Shown here: positions 1 to 8,281 of the stretch, piece by piece
How positions within the stretch are numbered: the stretch's first letter is position 1
Layout: each line of letters starts with the position of its first letter
NCBI GenBank assembly: GCA_945863605.1
Contig: CAMAZP010000014.1
Coordinates: 16,970-80,969, forward strand
Origin: Chitinophaga pinensis
GTDB taxonomy: Bacteria > Bacteroidota > Bacteroidia > Flavobacteriales_D > Crocinitomicaceae
Direction of reading: 5' to 3'
Length of the DNA stretch: 64,000 nucleotides
Made by a program: the position numbers and the translations under genes
Notes under the pieces: model-generated
Seen by the model: only the letters and a program-made list of their open reading frames with translations
What the model was told of the DNA's origin: nothing
Database searches by the model: none

Positions 1-42
1 GCAATAACGCCAACTTTTATTTCTTTTGCGAATTTCAATTGT

Positions 43-1248
43 TTATTTTTCTGCTAATTTAATAGCTTTTTCAATACTAATTCGTTCTCCATTAAAGAAA
101 GCTACAACAAATGCATTTTGAAATCCATTTTCAATCAGTTCATTTTTATGACTTTTTGCTGCTTGAAGATTATTTTGAAATAAACCAGTGCAGTATTTAT
201 AAAGGTTATCTTGTTGATATTCAAATATTTCCATCCCTTTGAAGCGTGATGATGTTAACGGTGTTTTTTTATCAGAAGTGTGAATTTGAACTCTGAAGAT
301 TAAACCTGTGCTGTCTTTTGTTACGGATTGGTTTTCAATTGTATTTGTAGAAGTGTTATCTGTTGTTGGGTTTTCGCCCGAATTAATAGTTTCTTTTGTG
401 TTATTTATTACTGATTTACCCTCCAATTGATTTTTGTAATTCTCAAAAGCTTTAAACATTGATTGAGCCATTTGATCTTGCCCGTCTTTAACACCTAAAA
501 ATTTTTCTTCCGTTGGATTTGTTAAGAAACCTGTTTCTATCAATACGCTTGGCATTGTTGTTTTGTATAGCACTAAAAATCCAGCTTGTTTCACACCGCG
601 GTCATAACGCCCTATTTTTTTAAACTCGCGCTGTAGATTTTCAGCATATAAAATCGAATTATTTAGATAAACAGCTCCTTGTAATTGCTTTGCAATGATT
701 GCATCAGGCGACATATCAAAATCTTTGTATTTAGCACCTTTGTCATCTTCTAAAGTAATAATTGAGTTTTCACGTTCCATTACTTTTTGTTGGGCTTCTG
801 TTCGGTGAAGTCCAAGCACGTAGGTTTCTGTTCCAAAAGCAGCAGCACTTCCAGCGTTGGCATGAATGCAAATAAATAAGTCGGCTTTATTGCGGTTAGC
901 GATATTTGCTCGTTCAATTAACTCAACAAAAACATCTTTGTCACGAGTGTAGATTACTTTAATATCTGGATACTTGGCTTTTATATGTGAACCTAATTTT
1001 AAAGCCATTTCCAAACAAACAACCTTTTCGTGTGCAAAGTTCCCATGACATCCAGGGTCTTTTCCACCATGACCAGCATCGATGACAACGGTTTTAATTG
1101 ATTGTTTTTCTACTTTTCCACTTTGAGAAAATACACTTAGTGATAACAAGTTGAAAAACAGAAACACAAACTGAACAAATATTTTTACTTGTTTTTCGTT
1201 TTTCGTTCGCACACTGAATTTTGGTAAATTTGCACCAATTTCCTCCAT
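43..1248 (-). CDS. N-acetylmuramoyl-L-alanine amidase (Amidase_3) with SPOR-like tail
   Basis: Predicted periplasmic zinc amidase that cuts the bond between N-acetylmuramic acid and L-alanine in peptidoglycan. A hydrophobic segment at about residues 22-42 (ending SVFSQ) is the export signal. The zinc and catalytic residues of the family are visible: DAGHGGKDPG (His60), Glu74, His129 in ICIHANAG, and Glu238 in LIETGFLTN. The last ~85 residues (from about 315) look like a small SPOR-type peptidoglycan-binding domain, as is common in Bacteroidota homologues; this is inferred from pattern only. It is divergent from lptD, with 22 bp between the two starts. A TAATTTTG box ends four bases before the ATG, supporting this start. 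Confidence 0.9.
   Translation of the reverse strand: MEEIGANLPKFSVRTKNEKQVKIFVQFVFLFFNLLSLSVFSQSGKVEKQSIKTVVIDAGHGGKDPGCHGNFAHEKVVCLEMALKLGSHIKAKYPDIKVIYTRDKDVFVELIERANIANRNKADLFICIHANAGSAAAFGTETYVLGLHRTEAQQKVMERENSIITLEDDKGAKYKDFDMSPDAIIAKQLQGAVYLNNSILYAENLQREFKKIGRYDRGVKQAGFLVLYKTTMPSVLIETGFLTNPTEEKFLGVKDGQDQMAQSMFKAFENYKNQLEGKSVINNTKETINSGENPTTDNTSTNTIENQSVTKDSTGLIFRVQIHTSDKKTPLTSSRFKGMEIFEYQQDNLYKYCTGLFQNNLQAAKSHKNELIENGFQNAFVVAFFNGERISIEKAIKLAEK
1225..1232 (+). promoter_or_regulatory. -7 box TAAATTTG for lptD
   Basis: Match to the Bacteroidota -7 consensus TAnnTTTG, lying inside the 5' end of the divergent amidase gene, 38 bases before the TTG start of lptD. No clear -33 element is seen. 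Confidence 0.45.
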
Positions 1249-1252
1249 ATTA

Positions 1253-1260
1253 CAAAATTA
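1253..1260 (-). promoter_or_regulatory. -7 box TAATTTTG for the amidase gene
   Basis: Read on the minus strand, TAATTTTG is followed by four bases and then the amidase ATG, which predicts a leaderless or nearly leaderless transcript. Same spacing as at 11586, 13594, 26896, 46053, 60159 and 61000. Confidence 0.5.
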
Positions 1261-1270
1261 ATAATCAAGC

Positions 1271-3808
1271 TTGACCAAGTACATCAACATACAACAACTT
1301 TTCTTCGTTACATTGTTAATAATGTTGGTTCAATTTTTTGTTTCAGCACAGGTTGTGCAAAAAGATACGCTTGTAGTTAACGATAATTCATTGGAAAGTA
1401 TCATTCGTTATAGTGCTCGCGACTCTATTTTTAATGATTTTAAAAAAAAACAAGTGCATCTTTATGGTGAAGCAAAAATCCAAATGGATGAGGTAAACAT
1501 GACTGCTGGTTATATTTTAGTGGATATGAATACTAATGAAATTTCAGCAAGTTATGCTTATGACAAAGACAGCAACAAGGTTGAATTCCCAACATTTACG
1601 GATGGTAGCGAGATGGTTACAGCACACAAATTACGCTACAATACCGAGACAAAAAAAGGATTTTTGGAGGAACTTTCTATCAAGCAAGATGAGTTTTATT
1701 TCCACATGGGAATTGCAAAACGTCACCCGAACGACGAAATCCATTTAAGGCAGGGAAGGATAACTACCTGTGATTTGGATGAACCCCATTATCATTTCCA
1801 ATTGTCGAAAGGAGTGGTTATTCCGAATGAGCGCATTGTTACAGGACCGATGAATTTATGGGTAAAAGGAATCCCGACACCTTTTGGTTTACCTTTTGCA
1901 CTTTTGCCAACGAATCAAAAAGAACGGACTTCTGGTTTGTTGTTTCCAGAATTTGTCCCGATTTCTCAATATGGATTTGGGTTTCAGAATTTAGGTTACT
2001 ACATTCCAATCAATGATAATTTACAGACATCACTTTATGCCAATTTATACAGCCGTGGAAGTTGGGGCTTAAGAAACGACTTAGATTATTCTAAACGCTA
2101 TGGTTTTTCAGGGAGAATATCTGTTGGTTTTCAACAGTTTAGATCTGGATTTCCAGAAAATAGTAATTCAAATAAAGTAAGTGTTAATTGGTCGCATCGA
2201 AAAGAACCAAAGTCAAATCCGTATTGGAATTTTTCTTCGAGTGTGAATTTTATTTCGGATAATACCACCAAAAATAATTTAGACCCTATTAATCAGGAAT
2301 ACTTTAATAATTCCTTTAATTCCGACATCAACATTAATCGCTTGTTTCCAGGAAAACCGTTGACAACGGGTATGAAATTATCAATGCGTCAAAGTTCAAC
2401 GGCTAAAAGTATTTCGTTGATTAGCCCTGTTTTTAATGCCAATTTAACACGTGTCTTTCCTTTTAAAAACCTCTTTAAAGTAGCAAACAAAGAATGGAAA
2501 AAAACAATTGCTCGCATTGGTTTAACTTACAATTTAGAAGCTCAAAATCGTTCTAATTTTGGAGACACATTATTATCTCAAGGCGATTTTCAACGAATAT
2601 CCGATCAATTTTTAAATGGTATATCTCAAACCGCAGCACTGCAAACTACTTTTGGTTTAATTGGAAACACCATCAAAATCAATCCTTCTATCAATTACGG
2701 TAATAAAATCAATTTTCAACAAGTTGATAAATCTTATGACATTCTCACTAACAAAACAATAACTGACACGATCAAAAAATATGGAATGGGTCATGAATTC
2801 AATATGAATCTAAGTTTGACTACCATTTTATACACGTACTATAATTTCGTAGGTAAAAACAAACCCAAAGTGCGCCATTTAATGACACCAAGTGTTGGTT
2901 TTCGATATGTTCCATTATTAAATCCATTGATTTCAGAGAATGTGGGAGTGAATCAATCGCTTGTTACTTACTCACCATTTGAGCGCAGTATTTACAACGT
3001 TGGTAATTCAAACCAAGCTGCCTTTTTGAATTTTGGTATCAATAATACTTTTGAATTAAAGTATAAATCGGATAAAGACACAGTAACTGGTTTTAGAAAA
3101 ACACGATTGATAGATCAGTTTTCAATCAACGGAAATTATGATTTTATGAAAGATTCGATGAATTTATCGAATATCACACTTGCTCTAAGAATTAGTCCTG
3201 TAGATTGGTTAAACTTTGTTTCCAATGCCACCTTTAGTCCGTATGCATGGGATGTAGAAACTGGTAAAATATTAGGGAATTACGCTTTAAATCAATCTCA
3301 GAATTTGGGTCGTTTTTTAAATACTGGACTCACAACTGCCTTAACGATCGCCCCACCAAAAGACCGAAAAAAAATTCAGGAAACGGGTGAACGATTAAAC
3401 ACCAATTGGAACAGTGATTTCAATTATTTTGCATTGTATCCTGAACGTGCGATTTACTTCGATATTCCTTGGAAAATGTCGCTCTCACACGTATATACAA
3501 TCAATGCTAATCAGTCAATAAATACGCTTTCTCCAAAGAAAAATAATCAAGTTCAAACGTTAGTGTTGAATGGTGATATGAGTTTTACCAAGCGTTGGAA
3601 TATTTCTGGTAATTTAAACTTGAATTTACAAGAATTTGAAGTGACCAACCTTTATTTCTCCTTAAATCGCAACATGCATTGTTGGGCGCTTTCCTTTTTC
3701 TGGACAACAATCGGAGGCAATAAAAGTTTCTTGTTCAGCATTCGCAACACATCGTCCGTATTCAAAGATGCGAAGATTGAAATTCGTAAGCCACCTGCGT
3801 TTTTGTGA
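1271..3808 (+). CDS. lptD: LptD-type LPS assembly outer-membrane protein
   Basis: Predicted outer-membrane translocon that inserts lipopolysaccharide into the outer leaflet. A signal sequence (hydrophobic residues ~10-26, ending FVSAQ) is followed by an OstA/LptA-like beta-jellyroll region (about 30-200, with phrases such as KKKQVHLYGEAKI and GRITTCDLDEPHYHF). A long C-terminal beta-barrel rich in alternating aromatic residues follows. The 845-residue length suits the Bacteroidota family. The TTG start is preferred because the next in-frame ATG, 51 bases in, would cut away most of the signal peptide. LptE and other Lpt genes are not in the window. Confidence 0.85.
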   Translation: MTKYINIQQLFFVTLLIMLVQFFVSAQVVQKDTLVVNDNSLESIIRYSARDSIFNDFKKKQVHLYGEAKIQMDEVNMTAGYILVDMNTNEISASYAYDKDSNKVEFPTFTDGSEMVTAHKLRYNTETKKGFLEELSIKQDEFYFHMGIAKRHPNDEIHLRQGRITTCDLDEPHYHFQLSKGVVIPNERIVTGPMNLWVKGIPTPFGLPFALLPTNQKERTSGLLFPEFVPISQYGFGFQNLGYYIPINDNLQTSLYANLYSRGSWGLRNDLDYSKRYGFSGRISVGFQQFRSGFPENSNSNKVSVNWSHRKEPKSNPYWNFSSSVNFISDNTTKNNLDPINQEYFNNSFNSDININRLFPGKPLTTGMKLSMRQSSTAKSISLISPVFNANLTRVFPFKNLFKVANKEWKKTIARIGLTYNLEAQNRSNFGDTLLSQGDFQRISDQFLNGISQTAALQTTFGLIGNTIKINPSINYGNKINFQQVDKSYDILTNKTITDTIKKYGMGHEFNMNLSLTTILYTYYNFVGKNKPKVRHLMTPSVGFRYVPLLNPLISENVGVNQSLVTYSPFERSIYNVGNSNQAAFLNFGINNTFELKYKSDKDTVTGFRKTRLIDQFSINGNYDFMKDSMNLSNITLALRISPVDWLNFVSNATFSPYAWDVETGKILGNYALNQSQNLGRFLNTGLTTALTIAPPKDRKKIQETGERLNTNWNSDFNYFALYPERAIYFDIPWKMSLSHVYTINANQSINTLSPKKNNQVQTLVLNGDMSFTKRWNISGNLNLNLQEFEVTNLYFSLNRNMHCWALSFFWTTIGGNKSFLFSIRNTSSVFKDAKIEIRKPPAFL

Positions 3809-4571
3809 TATTTGCGAATGAATAACAATTATGCTTGAAAGTTTTATAAGCGCATAAGAATGTTGGTTATTGATAGCCCTCTCTGTAAGTGTCTTGATGG
3901 GAACGAATTTGTACAACATCCAAAATTCTTAATTTACAAAATCGAGCGTGTTCACTAAAACTACGTTGTAAAAGAACAAAATGCCAAATTACAAACTGAT
4001 TGCACTACCTTGATTTTTCTTTGCACCGATGATGGGAATTTCTGTCTGAGGTGGAATCCTGCGAGCCAGCTATGCAGGAAAGTAGAATTGTCAATAATGC
4101 AATGTATCTATTTCTTTTAGTTGTAATAGAAAACGCCAGCGAAAAAATTGAAATTAAGTGTATGCTTTTATTCCAATATTTCTTTTTTTGAGGCTGCTTC
4201 GAGTTATCTTTTCATTAGAAAAACTATTAGTTGAAATACTATTGTGTTAGGTAATTTCCTTAAAAAAACACATAGGTTGAAATGACAACTACTAAGATTC
4301 CTCACCTTGTTCGGAATGACTTTTGGGTTAGGGAAGTAAGCGAAAATGCGTAGCATTTTCGCAATCCTCCTTGATGAAAAGGTCCTTCCGAACGGAGTGA
4401 GGAATCTTTAAAAAAAGAGGAACTTTAGTTTAACAATCAAATGTTGTCATTGGTACTGAAAGGAGGAATCTTTATTAAAGAGTGGTCTTTCCATTGAAAA
4501 AAGTTTTACCATTTTTTTATGAATGAAGGTTGTCATTTATGTTAAAGGAAAGTATTTACAATTGCATACAC
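3809..4571. other. Intergenic stretch without a convincing gene
   Basis: About 760 bases between lptD and the TPR gene. Only short, unconvincing reading frames are present. It holds a nested palindromic element (4294-4408) and a further half-copy of its arm near 4460-4473. The rest is featureless AT-rich sequence. Confidence 0.6.
4294..4408. repeat. Nested inverted-repeat element
   Basis: Outer arms of 23 bases (4294-4316 and 4386-4408) pair with three mismatches; they begin AAGATTCCTCAC and end GTGAGGAATCTT. Between them lies a perfect 10-bp hairpin (4340-4349 with 4353-4362, arms GCGAAAATGC and GCATTTTCGC, loop GTA). A lone related piece (GGAGGAATCTTT) occurs near 4461. The layout resembles REP- or MITE-like intergenic repeats. 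It lies downstream of the minus-strand TPR gene and could also end its transcription. Confidence 0.6.
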
Positions 4572-5306
4572 TCATTCTGAAGTGTTATCAATTTCTTCAA
4601 TACGATTCTTAGCAGCTTTTTTAAGCTCTAAATCTGTTGAAGAAGTGAGTTGAAGTAACTTTTTCTTTGCTTCTTCTCGCTTGTTTCGTTTCCAATCGAT
4701 CATTGCTATGAAATAAAGTGAACGGTCGTTGTATGTACTTTGAATTTGACGGTTTTGCTTAAAATATTTTTCAGCTTTTTGTATTTGATTCGCGTTGAAA
4801 TAAACAAGACCACCAAAATAAAGAACGGTATCATTTTCAGGTGCAATTTTTTGAATTTTTTGCCATTCTGAAATTGCTTTTGAAGTACTTTCTTTTTTCA
4901 TTGCAAACATCAATGTTCCCCAAGCTATTTTTGGATTTTCGCTCATGTAGATAGGAATTCCAGGTTCAACGAAAAATTCTTTTTTATCAGCAGTTTTTGA
5001 AGTTAGATTATTTGCAGGAGTTGAATAGTAATAGAAATAACCACCAAGGCCCATTAAGAATGCAATTCCAGCAGCATATTTTAAAAACGAAAATGAAGTT
5101 GATTTTGCTTGCAAAGGCGCAAGAATTTGTGTTTTAGTAGAACTTAGATACTTCTTAATGGCTTCGCAGTCCCCTTCAAAACTATCGTAAAGTACAATGA
5201 AACCATTTATTTCTTCAGAAACGTTGGCATTTGAGCGTAGTATTTCTATTTCAACTTGAAGTTGAGCAGGATTATCTAAAAGCTTCTTTATATCTTTTAG
5301 CTCCAT
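4572..5306 (-). CDS. Single-pass membrane protein with TPR-like tail, partner of the sigma factor
   Basis: About 244 residues from the chosen ATG (MELKDIKKLL). A cytosolic-looking N-terminus (~1-75) is followed by one membrane segment near residues 75-95 (KYAAGIAFLMGLGGYFYYY) and a periplasmic half with two to three TPR-like helices (for example GLVYFNANQIQKAEKYFKQN). The chosen start overlaps the end of the sigma gene by 10 bases; an earlier ATG at 5348 lies deeper inside that gene and is less likely. A sigma gene followed by a one-pass membrane protein is typical of ECF sigma/anti-sigma pairs, so an anti-sigma-like role is inferred. No known anti-sigma motif is recognised. Confidence 0.7.
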   Translation of the reverse strand: MELKDIKKLLDNPAQLQVEIEILRSNANVSEEINGFIVLYDSFEGDCEAIKKYLSSTKTQILAPLQAKSTSFSFLKYAAGIAFLMGLGGYFYYYSTPANNLTSKTADKKEFFVEPGIPIYMSENPKIAWGTLMFAMKKESTSKAISEWQKIQKIAPENDTVLYFGGLVYFNANQIQKAEKYFKQNRQIQSTYNDRSLYFIAMIDWKRNKREEAKKKLLQLTSSTDLELKKAAKNRIEEIDNTSE

Positions 5307-5851
5307 ACGAAAGCAATTAGTAGAATCATTTGGTGCCACAATTTCCAAATAGACTTTCTTGTTAAACTCAATTTATTTCGAACTGTTTTTTCACTTAGGT
5401 TTAACTTTAAAGAAATTTCATGGTTGCTATAACCTTTTAAATGTAACTCCATCAATTGTTTTTCATCTGGTTTTAATTCTTGAATACAAGTAGTCAAATG
5501 TGCAATCATATCTATCTTTTCAACGTTGGAGCTTGTTTCAACTAAAATTTCATTGTTTATTCGCTCTCGATTTTGTGTAATTTTTAAGAAATCTAAACAT
5601 TTATTTCTAACTATCGCCAATAACAAAGCTTGATGGTTTTCAATTTTATTCCAACTCGATTGTCTTACTTCTTTGTCCAATTCCAATAAAGAGACGAATA
5701 AACTACTTACAATGTCCCGAGCAATTTCAGGTTTTTTGGTATAAAATATAGCTTTAAGAACTAATGGTTCAAATAACTCCACGTACAATTTGGCAAGTGC
5801 GTCATTGTCACCTTTAAGATAACTTTGCCAATATTGTGTTGTATCGTTCAT
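5297..5851 (-). CDS. RNA polymerase sigma-70 family (ECF-type) sigma factor
   Basis: 184 residues. The N-terminal half resembles sigma region 2 (YLKGDNDALAKLYVELFEPL; AIVRNKCLDFLK). The C-terminal half contains a region-4 helix-turn-helix (LKPDEKQLMELHLKGYSNHEISLKLNLSEKTVRNKL, about 128-163; positions given because the motif is long). It would direct RNA polymerase to a small regulon, probably under control of the downstream membrane protein. The tail IWKLWHQMILLIAFVWS is unusually hydrophobic for a sigma factor. Confidence 0.82.
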   Translation of the reverse strand: MNDTTQYWQSYLKGDNDALAKLYVELFEPLVLKAIFYTKKPEIARDIVSSLFVSLLELDKEVRQSSWNKIENHQALLLAIVRNKCLDFLKITQNRERINNEILVETSSNVEKIDMIAHLTTCIQELKPDEKQLMELHLKGYSNHEISLKLNLSEKTVRNKLSLTRKSIWKLWHQMILLIAFVWS

Positions 5852-6356
5852 TATAATAAAAATAAGAATTTATTATAATTAAAAGAAATTCTGTGGATAA
5901 TAAAATTGATTTAAAAAAAATGATTGTGCGCATTTTTACCACCAATATTTAAAATCATAATTCTAATGAAAATCCCAAATTGAGCTAATAATTTCATTTT
6001 GCCATTCTTTTTCCTTGATGAAAAAGAGTTGAAAAATCAAGGCTATGAAATTCTTTTTGTTCGCAAATTGTTGTTATACATGTGTTTATAACTCGTATAG
6101 AACAATTTTAATTCCTTTCTGAAACTGAAATTTTTTAAAAATGTTCTTGCAGAAATTTTAAAAATTACAAGTTTCAGTACAGTAGCTAAAACCAAAAATT
6201 CAAGGCCGAAGATTGTTCGCTAATATTCACAAAATAGCTCTCGCTTCGATTAAATTTTGATTTTCAACATTCAAGTATTTTTCTGTCACGATTGCGAACA
6301 CCCAAAAAAAAACCACCAATCTTTTGATTGATGGTTTTTATCTTAAAAGTTGTTAA
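5852..6356. other. Intergenic stretch, no gene seen
   Basis: About 500 bases upstream of the sigma gene and downstream of the small Cys-rich protein gene. Apart from the terminator hairpin at 6305-6340 it contains only AT-rich sequence with short broken reading frames. Confidence 0.55.
6305..6341 (-). terminator. Rho-independent terminator of the small Cys-rich protein gene
   Basis: On the minus strand the arms AACCATCAATC and GATTGGTGGTT pair fully (one G-U), with a short AAAA-type loop, followed by a run of T. It starts about 15 bases after the stop codon at 6357. Confidence 0.7.
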
Positions 6357-6569
6357 TTAGTTTGCTGCCTTTTTAGTACAACAAGCTTTTTTCTCTGTAG
6401 AAGAGCAAGAAGCTTTAGTTTGAGAAGCACAACAAGCACCTTTTTTCTTTTTCTTTTTCTTTTTGTCGTCGTTTTTAACAACTTCAATTCCGTTTGCAGC
6501 TGCGTAAGCTGTAGTTGCCATTGAACCAACAAATGTTGTCAAAGCTAATGCTAAAAAAATCTTTTTCAT
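6357..6569 (-). CDS. Small secreted Lys/Cys-rich protein
   Basis: 70 residues with a clear signal peptide (MKKIFLALALTTFVGSMATTAYA). The mature part has an uninterrupted run of eight lysines followed by three Cys clusters (GACCASQ, ASCSS, KACCTK), five to six cysteines in all. This suggests an exported, possibly metal-binding or disulfide-bonded peptide; no function is known to me. It has its own terminator and sits just after psd, but the 28-base gap and different character suggest an independent unit. Confidence 0.6.
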   Translation of the reverse strand: MKKIFLALALTTFVGSMATTAYAAANGIEVVKNDDKKKKKKKKGACCASQTKASCSSTEKKACCTKKAAN

Positions 6570-6597
6570 AGTTCCTAATTTTTGTAAAGTTAATAAA

Positions 6598-7263
6598 TTA
6601 TTTAAATGTTGCCAAACGCGTTAACTTAGATTTAACAACGTCTCCAACCTTGACATCGATTTTAGTGCCAATTGGTAAGAAAACATCAATTCTTGAGCCA
6701 AATTTTATAAATCCAAATTCTTCAGCTTGTTTCGCTTCGTTTCCTACTTCGGCATAGTAGCAGATTCTTCTTGCTACTGCACCAGCGATTTGTCTAAAGA
6801 GTAGTTCAGTACCATTTTTGTTTTCAACAACAATCGTTGAACGTTCATTATCAGTGCTACTTTTTGGGTGCCAAGCAACTAAAAACAAACCTGGATGATA
6901 TTTCACATATTTAGTTATTCCACTTATTGGATAATAGTTGGCGTGTACATTTAATGGAGACATAAATATAGAAATTTGAATTCTTTTGTCATTAAAGTAT
7001 TCATTTTCTTGTGTTTCTTCAATTACAACAATTTTGCCATCTGCGGGACAAACAATATCGTTTTCACCAAAAGTACATAAACGTGATGGAATTCTAAAAA
7101 ATTGAACAACCAAGATCAAGAATGTAATAAGTACCAATTCTATCAAAATAAAAAGTGATAATAACTCATGTATTTTGAATCCCCAATAGTTTAGAATGCT
7201 CAGAGCAGTAATTAGAACAACTGTACCTAGCATAATACCATAACCTTCTCTGTGTAATTTCAT
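6598..7263 (-). CDS. psd: Phosphatidylserine decarboxylase proenzyme
   Basis: Makes phosphatidylethanolamine from phosphatidylserine. 221 residues, the short Bacteroidota form. Two N-terminal membrane segments (~8-30 and ~35-55) precede the decarboxylase domain with CPADGKI (Asp75) and PLNVHANYYPI (His107). The self-cleavage site is GFIKFGSRID, where Gly189-Ser190 would be cut and Ser190 becomes the pyruvoyl group. It is the last gene of the rsfS-ftsH-DUF2007-cdsA-psd run, 9 bases after cdsA, so two steps of phospholipid synthesis are encoded side by side (pssA is not in the window). Confidence 0.92.
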   Translation of the reverse strand: MKLHREGYGIMLGTVVLITALSILNYWGFKIHELLSLFILIELVLITFLILVVQFFRIPSRLCTFGENDIVCPADGKIVVIEETQENEYFNDKRIQISIFMSPLNVHANYYPISGITKYVKYHPGLFLVAWHPKSSTDNERSTIVVENKNGTELLFRQIAGAVARRICYYAEVGNEAKQAEEFGFIKFGSRIDVFLPIGTKIDVKVGDVVKSKLTRLATFK

Positions 7264-7272
7264 AGTTTGTTT

Positions 7273-8094
7273 TTACCAGTAATTGTAAATCATTGACCAA
7301 CAATAAAAGAATGGAATTCCAAATAAAGCTGCGTCAAATCTATCTAATATTCCACCATGTCCTGGAAGAATTGAACCTGTATCTTTAATATTTAGACTTC
7401 GTTTAAACAAAGATTCTAATAAATCACCATAAATTGCACATGGAGCAATAATTATTGCAGAAATCATCCAAAAAACCTCTTCTCCTTTGTTTATAAATGC
7501 ACCAATAATATATCCAAAAATTAAGGTAAATAGTATACCGCCGATAGTACCTTCCCATGTTTTTTTTGGAGAAATTCGTTCAAATAATTTTGTTTTTCCA
7601 AAAACTCTTCCTGTTAAAAATGCAAAGGAATCATTTGTCCAAATCAATAAGTACATTCCAACAACAGCGGGCAAGTAGGAGGTGTCACGAAGGTTTAAAT
7701 CAATTGTTAGATAGAAGGGTATAACAATGTAAATTATACCAAAAACTAGAACGGAAATATTAACTATTGGATTTTCTTTTTTTTTCCATAATTCACTTAA
7801 CACTAATGTAAAGAATAAAGGAAATATGACAGTGATTGAAATTATAGGTAGTATTCTCGCACTTATTCCAACCAATAATGTAAAAATAAATAAACCAATA
7901 AAAATACCAATTTCGGAACTAACGCTTACAATTTTATCATTATTAAACATTCGATAAAATTCAATCAGACCAAGTACCATAAATACTGAAAAAACTACTG
8001 TCTGAGCGTAAGGGCTCCATAAAATAGAACCAATAACAACGAATGCAAATACAATACCTGTTAAAGTTCTTGTGCCTAAATTACCCAGTGACAT
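7273..8094 (-). CDS. cdsA: Phosphatidate cytidylyltransferase
   Basis: Makes CDP-diacylglycerol from phosphatidic acid and CTP in the inner membrane. 273 residues with seven or eight membrane segments. The C-terminal family signature is intact: SLFKRSLNIKDTG followed by PGHGGILDRFD, with the Lys-Asp and Asp-Arg-Asp residues. It overlaps the DUF2007 gene by 14 bases, indicating one transcript. Confidence 0.93.
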   Translation of the reverse strand: MSLGNLGTRTLTGIVFAFVVIGSILWSPYAQTVVFSVFMVLGLIEFYRMFNNDKIVSVSSEIGIFIGLFIFTLLVGISARILPIISITVIFPLFFTLVLSELWKKKENPIVNISVLVFGIIYIVIPFYLTIDLNLRDTSYLPAVVGMYLLIWTNDSFAFLTGRVFGKTKLFERISPKKTWEGTIGGILFTLIFGYIIGAFINKGEEVFWMISAIIIAPCAIYGDLLESLFKRSLNIKDTGSILPGHGGILDRFDAALFGIPFFYCWSMIYNYW

Positions 8095-8281
8095 CTTTCA
8101 AGATTTTTTCTACTTCTTCTCTATATTCTTTGTTGATGTAAAGTTCGTAGCTCCCAAAATTATTATACATTGAAGAAACAGTATTACGCTCTTTAAAATT
8201 GATATTGTGAGCATCAAGTACCATTTTTAATTGCTCAAATAGAAAAACATCAGTAGTAGTATGTATACAAATCCAATCCAT
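8081..8281 (-). CDS. DUF2007-type small protein
   Basis: 66 residues resembling the DUF2007 (putative signal-transducing protein) fold: MDWICIHTTTDVFLFEQLKMVL is followed by AHNINFKERN and a tail ELYINKEYREEVEKIL. Its ATG shares one base with the ftsH stop (TAATG) and its end overlaps cdsA, so it is translationally coupled on both sides. The function of the family is unknown. Confidence 0.75.
   Translation of the reverse strand: MDWICIHTTTDVFLFEQLKMVLDAHNINFKERNTVSSMYNNFGSYELYINKEYREEVEKILKDVTG

Noticed and set aside
3662..3919. 85-codon minus-strand frame across the lptD end
   Set aside because: Overlaps the conserved lptD barrel, has no recognisable features and no promoter.
6040..6120. 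Integron attC-like palindromic core near GTTGTTATAC
   Set aside because: Core does not fit the attC consensus and no paired inner site or integrase is seen.
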